This document shows, in pieces, positions 28,953-36,065 of a DNA stretch of 64,000 nt. Each line of letters opens with the position of its first letter. Positions within the stretch are counted from its first letter, which is position 1. The position numbers and the translations under genes are program-made. The notes below the pieces were generated by a model. It was not told the origin of the DNA and did no database searches. It saw only the letters and a program-made list of their open reading frames with translations. This stretch comes from SIG440 sp045587485 (lineage in GTDB: Bacteria; Bacillota; Clostridia; Monoglobales; Monoglobaceae): contig JAZNCI010000018.1 in the NCBI GenBank assembly GCA_045587485.1, positions 124,001 through 188,000 of the forward strand, given 5' to 3'.

Positions 28953-29576
28953 ATGCATTACATAAACAAAACACGTTTTTTCGCATTGTTTCTCACCCTT
29001 ACACTTTTATTCACCATCATTTTGTCGTATGCAAAGTCCGCAAGTGCAGACATTGCTGATGCAGTTGTTCGTTTGCATATTGTAGCAAACAGTAATTCAG
29101 ATGCTGACCAGAAACTGAAGTTGCAGGTTCGTGACCGCATCCTAAGTGAAACTGCCCATATTTTCAGTCAAACTGCAAATCCTCATGAGGCTCTTGACCT
29201 TGCCCGTAAAAACTTAGGATTTATAAAAGAAATCGCAGAAAATGAAATCCGCAGCCGTGGATTTGGCTATAATGCAACAGTTTCTGTCGGCGAACAGGCT
29301 TTTCCCACTAAGGTATACGAAAATATCTCCTTGCCAAGCGGAAAATATAATGCTGTAAACATAAGCATAGGCGAGGCAAAAGGCGAAAACTGGTGGTGCG
29401 TTATGTACCCTCCCCTTTGTTTTACTGATGGAATTGTGTCAGTATCAAAGGATTCACACGAACAGCTAAAAAATAGCCTCTCACCATCGGAATACCAGCT
29501 TATAACCAAAAGTTCCGAATCAGTACCTGTTGAGATAAAATTCAAGCTGGTTGAAATATTTCAAAATTTATTCTAA
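28953..29576 (+). CDS. spoIIR: Stage II sporulation protein R
   Basis: Forespore-made signal protein that acts from the intermembrane space on SpoIIGA so that pro-sigma E is processed in the mother cell. The 207-residue protein has a signal peptide (FFALFLTLTLLFTIILSYAK) and the family core DAVVRLHIVANSNSDADQ followed by KLKLQVRDRILSE, near residues 35-68. An AAAGGA ribosome binding site precedes the ATG. It should be under sigma F, but I see no convincing sigma F -10/-35 pair. Its 3' end overlaps the 3' end of tsaD by 9 bases. Confidence 0.93.
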   Translation: MHYINKTRFFALFLTLTLLFTIILSYAKSASADIADAVVRLHIVANSNSDADQKLKLQVRDRILSETAHIFSQTANPHEALDLARKNLGFIKEIAENEIRSRGFGYNATVSVGEQAFPTKVYENISLPSGKYNAVNISIGEAKGENWWCVMYPPLCFTDGIVSVSKDSHEQLKNSLSPSEYQLITKSSESVPVEIKFKLVEIFQNLF

Positions 29577-30572
29577 GGGTAAATTTGCCACGGCATTAAG
29601 CGACATATCAGCAATCACACCTGCCTGATACTCAAAATATGCAGCACAGCCAATCATGGCTGCATTATCTGTACAGAGAGATAATGATGGACAAGCAAAA
29701 GTCATACCGCTTTTCGCAGCCAGCTTCTCCACTCTTTCACGCAGAGCCTTGTTTGCCGCAACACCACCAGCAAGGGCAATTTGTGTCACGTCATATTTCT
29801 TTGCACATTCTATAAGATGTCGGCTGAGTACATCTGTCACTGCCTCCTGAAAGGATGCCGCAACATCAGGCTTGTTTATTTCAATTCCCTTTTGCTCTGC
29901 GTTGTGAATATAATTGATAACTGCGGTTTTAACTCCGCTGAAGCTGAAATCAAAGCCGTCATCGCCCATATTCACTCTGGGAAACTTTATCGCATCGGGA
30001 TTGCCCTCATGTGCACATTTCTGAATAGCTGGTCCACCCGGATATCCAAGCCCAAGAACTCTTGAAACCTTGTCAAAGGCTTCGCCTGCTGCATCATCAT
30101 TGGTTTTTGCAAGGACCTTATAAGTATTATAATCCTTAACATGCACAATATGGCTGTGTCCTCCCGACGCCACAAGACAAATAAAGGGCGGCTTGAAATC
30201 AGGATTTTCAATATAATTGGCACAGATGTGTCCTTTTATGTGATGAACGGGAATAAGCGGTTTTTTAGTCATAAAGCTAAGTCCCTTTGCCGTTGAGACA
30301 CCAACCAAAAGGGCACCTACAAGACCAGGGCCATAGGTTACTGCAATGGCATCAATGTCACCTAACGTCATATTGCAATCCGACAAGGCTTTGTCAACCA
30401 CATCGCTAATATTTTCAATATGCTTGCGTGATGCAACCTCGGGCACAACACCGCCAAAGGTCTTATGCAGCTCAATTTGAGTATTTATCACATTTGAAAG
30501 CACTCTGCACCCATCCTCAACAACCGAAGCAGCCGTTTCGTCACAGGAGCTTTCAATGGCAAGTATTTTCAT
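29568..30572 (-). CDS. tsaD: tRNA N6-threonylcarbamoyladenosine transferase catalytic subunit
   Basis: Transfers the threonylcarbamoyl group to A37 of ANN-decoding tRNAs; 334 residues, ASKHA fold. The N-terminal MKILAIESSCDETAASVV, the metal-binding HxxxH in VHHIKGHICANYI near residue 110, VASGGHSHIVHV and the C-terminal LAGGVAANKALRE are all present. It is the last gene of tsaC-rimI-tsaD; rimI stop and tsaD start overlap by 4 bases. tsaB and tsaE, the other needed partners, are not in this window. Confidence 0.98.
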   Translation of the reverse strand: MKILAIESSCDETAASVVEDGCRVLSNVINTQIELHKTFGGVVPEVASRKHIENISDVVDKALSDCNMTLGDIDAIAVTYGPGLVGALLVGVSTAKGLSFMTKKPLIPVHHIKGHICANYIENPDFKPPFICLVASGGHSHIVHVKDYNTYKVLAKTNDDAAGEAFDKVSRVLGLGYPGGPAIQKCAHEGNPDAIKFPRVNMGDDGFDFSFSGVKTAVINYIHNAEQKGIEINKPDVAASFQEAVTDVLSRHLIECAKKYDVTQIALAGGVAANKALRERVEKLAAKSGMTFACPSLSLCTDNAAMIGCAAYFEYQAGVIADMSLNAVANLPLE

Positions 30573-31018
30573 AGCCTATCCTCCGTTAAAATTTTCTTCA
30601 TTACAACGCCGTCTTCCTTTCCGCTATAATAGCCTTTTCTGACGGAAATTTCCTTATATCCCATCTTTTTATAAAGCTCACGCGCGGGAATATTGCCAAT
30701 TCTTACCTCAAGGTTAATTTCAAAAATACTGTTTTCAAGACAGTATTTTTCAAGCTCCGAAAGCAGTCTTATTGCAATGCCACATCTTCTGTATTTACTC
30801 AGGACACCGATATTCATAATATCTGCATTGCCGCATATATTCCAAAGCCCTGCATAGCCAAGAACTTTGCCGTCTTCCTCTGCCACAAAGTAGGTTGCAA
30901 TTTTGTTTTCAAGTTCTTTTTCAAAAGTGCTCTGTCCGTAGCCCGAATTAAAACATTCTGCCTCAACCGATACAAGACCGTCAAGATGACAGCTCTCCAT
31001 TGGTACATAATTTATCAT
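30569..31018 (-). CDS. rimI: Ribosomal protein S18 alanine N-acetyltransferase-like GNAT protein
   Basis: GNAT-fold acetyltransferase of 149 residues. The acetyl-CoA loop is seen as VLSKYRRCGIAIRLLSELEK, and NLEVRIGNIPARELYKKMGY is the typical RimI end block. RimI acetylates the N-terminal alanine of S18 in E. coli; the assignment rests on sequence pattern and on its place between tsaC and tsaD, where rimI is usually found. It overlaps both neighbours by 4 bases. Confidence 0.9.
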   Translation of the reverse strand: MINYVPMESCHLDGLVSVEAECFNSGYGQSTFEKELENKIATYFVAEEDGKVLGYAGLWNICGNADIMNIGVLSKYRRCGIAIRLLSELEKYCLENSIFEINLEVRIGNIPARELYKKMGYKEISVRKGYYSGKEDGVVMKKILTEDRL

Positions 31019-32439
31019 ACTTTTATCTTCTCAATCAAATTTTTTATTTCGTCTGCACATTTTTCATAAATCTCATTGCTGCCTCCGTAGGGGTCAGCTA
31101 CGTTTCCATATTCACCGGCAAGCTCCTTTAACGTGCACACCTTTTCATCATCAGGCAAAATCCACTTGTGCTCGGTCGTCATAGTAATTACAAAATCTGC
31201 ACAATCCAACATATTTTGGGTTGTCTGCCGTGGAGTATGATTTGAGATATCAATTCCCCATTGTTTTACCGCATAAATGGCATTCTTCTCTGGGCCCGTT
31301 GCAGAAGTTACGCAAAGTCCAGCTGATGACGCAACACCATTCCGCCCCAGACTGTTATAAATTCCTTCTGCCATAGGACTTCTGCAGGTATTGCCTGTAC
31401 ATACAAACAGAACAGATTTTGCGCTTTTTGCATCAAGCAATCTTCCCGCTGCAGCCTTGTATAAACGGTTTTTAACCGCCCTCCAAAGTCCGTTATCTGG
31501 AATTTCGGGAGCATATACCTCTTTAACGCCTAATCTGTCGCACTCACGCAAAGACTCAAACAAACGATTTGCTGCATCTTCGGATGAGTTCATCGACCCA
31601 AGAGAAAGAATATGAGAACATTCAGGCAACATCTCCTTCATCTCGTCAAATGCAAGAACTGCCACCCTTGAAAAAACACATCTTTTTGTCACAAACTGTG
31701 ATACAGCCTCTACTGTTCCCTTTAAAATGTATACGGATGCTTTCGGTGAATAATGCTTATATTTCATTCCTGGAGCTTTGGGAATATCATCCTTCTTCAG
31801 TTCACTACTGATGCGAACTTCACCTAAGACCTCCCGAAGCTGTTCAACCGAAATACCGCCCGGTCTTAAAACCGTGGGAATTTCAGTTGTCATATCAATT
31901 ACCGTAGACTCAACACCGACCCTGCATTCATCACCTTTAATTATCCCCGCAACTCTGCCGTTCATATCCTCAAAAACATGTTCAAAAGATGTGGGGCTTG
32001 GTTTGCCCGAAATGTTAGCGCTTGGTGCCGCAATAGGAAAACCGCACTCAGCAATAAAATCTCTTGCAATTTTATTTTCAGGAAGGCGTATTCCAACCGT
32101 TTCAAGTCCTGCTGAAACAGTATCGGAAATGCAAGGTTTCTTTTTCAAAATAACAGTCAAAGGCCCTGGCCAGAATTTTTCAGCCAAAGCAACTGCACTT
32201 TGGGGTATTTCATCTGCCAATGCATCCATATCCTCAGCTTTAGAAATATGCACAATCAACGGATTATCAGAAGGTCTGCCCTTTGCCAGAAATATTTTTT
32301 TAACCGCGTTGGGGTCAAGTGCATTTGCTCCAAGACCATAAACCGTTTCGGTCGGAAAAATCACGGTTTCGCCCTTTTGGATTAATTCTGCCGCCTCTTT
32401 CAAATCTTCAGTTGTACTTTCAAAAATTCTTGTTTCCAT
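31015..32439 (-). CDS. Fusion: threonylcarbamoyl-AMP synthase (TsaC/Sua5) plus YwlE-type protein arginine phosphatase
   Basis: One uninterrupted frame of 474 residues. Residues 1-205 are a YrdC domain (GETVIFPTETVYGLGANA, GRPSDNPLIVHI), about 215-335 the Sua5 domain, so this half makes threonylcarbamoyl-AMP from threonine, bicarbonate and ATP for t6A. Residues 342-474 are a low-molecular-weight phosphatase with P-loop VCTGNTCRSPMAEG (Cys 347) and the catalytic Asp in NVADPYGGSNEIY. The Thr in CTGNTCRS, instead of the Ile of tyrosine phosphatases, and the ADPYGGS end resemble Bacillus YwlE, an arginine phosphatase. The linker is only a few residues. In Bacillus the two are separate near neighbours (ywlC, ywlE). 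Specificity for phosphoarginine is inferred. Confidence 0.9.
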   Translation of the reverse strand: METRIFESTTEDLKEAAELIQKGETVIFPTETVYGLGANALDPNAVKKIFLAKGRPSDNPLIVHISKAEDMDALADEIPQSAVALAEKFWPGPLTVILKKKPCISDTVSAGLETVGIRLPENKIARDFIAECGFPIAAPSANISGKPSPTSFEHVFEDMNGRVAGIIKGDECRVGVESTVIDMTTEIPTVLRPGGISVEQLREVLGEVRISSELKKDDIPKAPGMKYKHYSPKASVYILKGTVEAVSQFVTKRCVFSRVAVLAFDEMKEMLPECSHILSLGSMNSSEDAANRLFESLRECDRLGVKEVYAPEIPDNGLWRAVKNRLYKAAAGRLLDAKSAKSVLFVCTGNTCRSPMAEGIYNSLGRNGVASSAGLCVTSATGPEKNAIYAVKQWGIDISNHTPRQTTQNMLDCADFVITMTTEHKWILPDDEKVCTLKELAGEYGNVADPYGGSNEIYEKCADEIKNLIEKIKV

Positions 32440-32524
32440 AGAAACAAAACCTCTTTTTCGTAAATTATATTTCGCCTGTATAACACTTATGATTTTGTCA
32501 AGTCAGGGTCAAAAAGTTTATTGT

Positions 32525-32577
32525 ATTTTGCATCACCCCAAAATAATCCCATTACATCTATATTATTTCTGCAAAAT
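32525..32577. other. Nested inverted repeat between the tsaC fusion gene and the M20 peptidase
   Basis: Outer arms ATTTTGCA (32525-32532) and TGCAAAAT (32570-32577) enclose inner arms AAATAAT (32541-32547) and ATTATTT (32562-32568). On the minus strand it comes right after the stop of the M20 gene and is followed by ACTTTTT within 15 bases, so it may be a terminator with a broken stem. The rest of the 140-base spacer shows no gene. Confidence 0.4.
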
Positions 32578-32580
32578 GTA

Positions 32581-33711
32581 TTAAAACAACTTTCCTTCAG
32601 TTAAAATAAGTTCCATAGCGATTGCAAATCCAGGTTTTAATGATTCCTTCAGAAGCCATTCTTCGGTCGTATGAGCACCGCCGCCGACATACACACCTAC
32701 ACATATTGCAGGTATTCCGAGAGAATGAGGAATATTTGCATCGGTTGATGCACCGCCTCTTTTTACTTCGCAGTTGCTGTATTTTGTTTGAACAGAGCAT
32801 ACAAAATCAGAAAGAGCCTTTAACTTTTCCATATCCATATTATCCATGCAAGGACGATTACCTACAAGATCAACCTTTAATTCCCGGCAATTTTCCTTTG
32901 CATTTTCAAAAATTTCAGCAAAATTTTTTTCCATAATGGCAAGGCACTCTACATTGTTGGAACGGTACTCACAAAGCAATGTGGCATTTTGTGCTATAGT
33001 GTTTACGCTTGTGCCGCCTTTTATAGTTCCTACATTATATGTAGTTCTACTGTTATCTCGCTTAGGTACTTCGATTTTATATATTTCCGAAATGATGCCT
33101 GCAAGCACATTTATAGCATTACGGTTGCCAAAACCACCAAAGGAATGACCACCCTCTGTTATGGCAGTTACTTCATAACGGTGAGAACCAACACTGTCAT
33201 CAACCATATGATGATAACCACCATCAAAGGTGAACATATGTTTTATTCTGTCGCCATAGTCTTTGAAAATCTGACGACATCCTTTAAGATTGCCAAGACC
33301 TTCTTCGCATGCATTGGCTACAAACATAATGGTTCGGTTTAGTTTGATATCACTTTTAACAATATGTTTTATGCACACAAGCATAATAACAAGACAAGCA
33401 ACATCGTCTGTTACACCTGGACAATGGATTTTTTCACCGTCGTCAACATAGTTAAGAGGGACATCAAAAGGAAACACAGTATCGGTGTGTGCCATGAAAA
33501 CCGATATATCATCGCTTGGCTCACCAAGAGTGCAAACCACATTTTTTGCTTCGTCAATGTGTGCATTATCAATACCTAAGTCCTTAAGGTATTTAAGCAC
33601 AAATTCTGCTCTTTTTTCTTCAAATCCTGAAGGCGCCGGAATAACACATATATCGTGAATCAGTTCAAGCATTTCCTCGTAATAGTTTTCTGAAAGTTTA
33701 AGTAAATCCAT
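32581..33711 (-). CDS. M20-family metallopeptidase
   Basis: Zinc peptidase or amidohydrolase of 376 residues. Metal and catalytic residues are seen in VFMAHTDTVFPFDVP (first His and Asp), CPGVTDDVACLVIML (bridging Asp), ANACEEGLGNLKG (Glu pair) and a C-terminal GGGAHTTEEW His. A dimerisation lid lies around residues 180-290 (GGHSFGGFGNRNAINVLAG). It most resembles the PepT/M20 tripeptidase-like group; the substrate is not known. AAGGAG precedes the ATG. It is transcribed alone between prfA and the tsaC fusion gene. Confidence 0.88.
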   Translation of the reverse strand: MDLLKLSENYYEEMLELIHDICVIPAPSGFEEKRAEFVLKYLKDLGIDNAHIDEAKNVVCTLGEPSDDISVFMAHTDTVFPFDVPLNYVDDGEKIHCPGVTDDVACLVIMLVCIKHIVKSDIKLNRTIMFVANACEEGLGNLKGCRQIFKDYGDRIKHMFTFDGGYHHMVDDSVGSHRYEVTAITEGGHSFGGFGNRNAINVLAGIISEIYKIEVPKRDNSRTTYNVGTIKGGTSVNTIAQNATLLCEYRSNNVECLAIMEKNFAEIFENAKENCRELKVDLVGNRPCMDNMDMEKLKALSDFVCSVQTKYSNCEVKRGGASTDANIPHSLGIPAICVGVYVGGGAHTTEEWLLKESLKPGFAIAMELILTEGKLF

Positions 33712-33816
33712 TTTTATTCTCCTTTTTAATAAAATTCGACATTTAACATTTTAAAACCATTGAAAGAATTCAATATCAAAGCATAAGGTATTTAAAATCT
33801 CCGTTTTACTTTTTAT

Positions 33817-34896
33817 TTAGTTGCCCTCACCCTGAAGCTTTAATTTTTCACTCTGGTCAGTTGTGATAAGCGCATCGATAATCTCATCAATGTCACCGTT
33901 CATAATAGCCTCGATTTTGTATAATGTAAGACCAATTCTGTGGTCAGAAACACGTCCCTGGGGGAAGTTATATGTTCTTATTCTCTCGCTGCGGTCGCCA
34001 GTTCCCACCTGACTTTTGCGGTCTGCGGCAATGGCATCCTGCTGTTTTTGAAGCTCTGCCTCATACAGTCTTGAACGGAGAACCTTCATTGCCTTATCCT
34101 TGTTTTTGTGCTGTGAACGCTCGTCCTGACACTCTACAATTACACCTGTGGGAATGTGAGTAATGCGTATTGCAGACTCGGTTTTGTTAACGTGCTGGCC
34201 ACCTGCACCGCTTGCACGATAAGTATCAATTTGGAGGTCGGCAGGGTTAATTTCAAAGTCAACCTCCTCTGCCTCGGGAAGAACCGCAACAGTAACAGTT
34301 GATGTATGAATTCTGCCCTGAGATTCGGTTTCAGGAACACGCTGAACACGATGAACACCACTTTCATACTTAAGACGGCTATATGCACCCTGACCCTCTA
34401 TCATAAACGAAACTTCCTTAATACCGCCGATGCCGATTTCACTGAGGTTCATAATTTCGGTCTTCCAACGCTTTGATTCGGCATACATTGAATACATTCT
34501 GTAAAGGTCTGCCGCAAAAAGTGCCGCCTCGTCACCGCCTGCACCGCCACGGATTTCAACAATAACGTTTTTGTCATCGTTGGGGTCCTTGGGAAGGAGC
34601 AGAATTTTAAGTTCACTCTCGATACACTCGATATTCGCCTTTGCCTGTGAAATCTCGTCCTGAAGCATTTCTTTAAAATCCTTGTCTGTATCAGGGTCGT
34701 CAAGCATCTCTCTGGCATCATTGATGGTGTTCATATTTGCTTTATATTCTTTATACTTTTCCACAATGGGAGTCATATCCGAATGTTCCTTGCATAGCTT
34801 ACGCCAGCTGTCCATATCCGCCATAACAGATGGGTCGCTGATTTTTGATGCAAGCTCATCGTGCTGTTTTTCTATAAATGATAATTTTTCAAACAT
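33817..34896 (-). CDS. prfA: Peptide chain release factor 1
   Basis: Reads UAA and UAG; 359 residues. The GGQ loop is in RASGAGGQHVNKTESA, and the codon-recognition PxT motif appears as VPETESQGRIHTS, the RF1 form rather than the SPF of RF2. It starts 14 bases after the prfB stop, so prfB and prfA are cotranscribed behind secA. Confidence 0.98.
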   Translation of the reverse strand: MFEKLSFIEKQHDELASKISDPSVMADMDSWRKLCKEHSDMTPIVEKYKEYKANMNTINDAREMLDDPDTDKDFKEMLQDEISQAKANIECIESELKILLLPKDPNDDKNVIVEIRGGAGGDEAALFAADLYRMYSMYAESKRWKTEIMNLSEIGIGGIKEVSFMIEGQGAYSRLKYESGVHRVQRVPETESQGRIHTSTVTVAVLPEAEEVDFEINPADLQIDTYRASGAGGQHVNKTESAIRITHIPTGVIVECQDERSQHKNKDKAMKVLRSRLYEAELQKQQDAIAADRKSQVGTGDRSERIRTYNFPQGRVSDHRIGLTLYKIEAIMNGDIDEIIDALITTDQSEKLKLQGEGN

Positions 34897-34910
34897 AATC
34901 TGTTTCCTCC

Positions 34911-36030
34911 CTATTTTTCAAGCTCTCCGCGGGATAGTGCTGTAAGATATGCATCAATAAATCCATCAATGTCGCCGTCCATAACTGCACCAGTATTACC
35001 TGTTTCAAAATTGGTTCTGTGGTCTTTAACCATACTGTATGGGTGGAATACATATGAACGTATCTGGCTACCCCAGCCAATTTCCATTTGTACACCTTTA
35101 AGGTCCTCAATCTTTTCCTTCTGCTCACGTTCGGCAATTTCAACAAGCTTTGATTTCAGCATTTTCATTGCTGTTTCGCGATTCTTATGCTGTGAACGTT
35201 CGTTCTGGCAAGTCACGATTACACCTGTCGGAAGGTGCGTTATGCGTATTGCAGACTCGGTTTTATTAACGTGCTGTCCCCCTGCACCGCTGGCACGGTA
35301 GGTGTCAACCTTTAAATCCTCGGGATTAATGTTTATCTCAATATCGTCGTCAATTTCGGGCATAACATCAAGTGATGCAAATGAGGTATGCCGTCTGCCT
35401 GACGAATCAAATGGCGAAATTCTTACCAAACGGTGAACACCCTTTTCGCACTTTGCATAGCCATAGGCATTGACACCTTCAATCTGAAAGGTGACACTTT
35501 TTATACCCGCTTCTTCGCCGTCAAGAAAATCAAGGGTTTCAACCTTAAAGCCCCGGCGTTCTGCCCAGCGAGTATACATACGATAAAGCATCTCGCACCA
35601 GTCCTGTGCCTCGGTACCGCCTGCCCCTGCGTGAAGGGTAAGGATGGCATTGTTGCCGTCATACTTGCCCGAAAGCAAGGTTTCAAGCTTCATAGAACTT
35701 AGGTTTTCAGAAAGTGCCTTAAAGCCCTGCTTCACCTCGTCAAGAACGGTTATATCCTCTTCTTCAATGGCAAGCGCCACAAGGGTTGTCAAATCATCCC
35801 ACGTACCATAAAGCGCATCGTATCTTTCAACCTTGTTCTTCAAACCCTTTATTCTTTGCAGAACCTTGCCTGCGGCATCCATATCGCTGTAGAAATCGGG
35901 CTCCATAGTTTTTGAATCAAGTTCGGAGATTTCTTCCATCGTTTTTTCGATGTTAAAGTGAATCCCTCAAATCTGTAATATCTTTTTCCATTCCGTCAAG
36001 CTCCAGCTTGTACTCATCAAACTCTATCAC
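34911..36030 (-). CDS. prfB: Peptide chain release factor 2, made by programmed +1 frameshifting
   Basis: Reads UGA and UAA. The main frame (ATG at 35939, 342 residues) carries the RF2 motif RISPFDSSGRRHTS and the GGQ loop ASGAGGQHVNKTES but lacks the usual N-terminus. That N-terminus is found in another frame: a GTG at 36030, with AAAGGA about 9 bases upstream, opens 25 codons (VIEFDEYKLELDGMEKDITD...) that end CTT TAA at 35953-35958. Skipping one base there joins it to the main frame (AAC ATC GAA...), giving about 372 residues, normal for RF2. The stop at the slip site is TAA rather than the expected TGA. It is 35 bases after secA. Confidence 0.95.
35952..35967 (-). promoter_or_regulatory. 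prfB +1 frameshift site (SD-like AGGG, slip codon CTT, stop TAA, C)
   Basis: Read on the minus strand: AGGGAT TCA CTT TAA C. The SD-like AGGG holds the same register as the AGGGGG of the E. coli site, three bases separate its 6-mer from CTT, and the base after the stop is the usual C. Only the stop differs (TAA instead of TGA). Confidence 0.9.
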
Positions 36031-36065
36031 ATTTTCACATCCTTTAAAGATATTTTTAACTCTTT

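Noticed and set aside
31778..32341. A 187-codon plus-strand frame opposite the tsaC half of the fusion gene
   Set aside because: Antisense shadow with no family pattern and no ribosome binding site.
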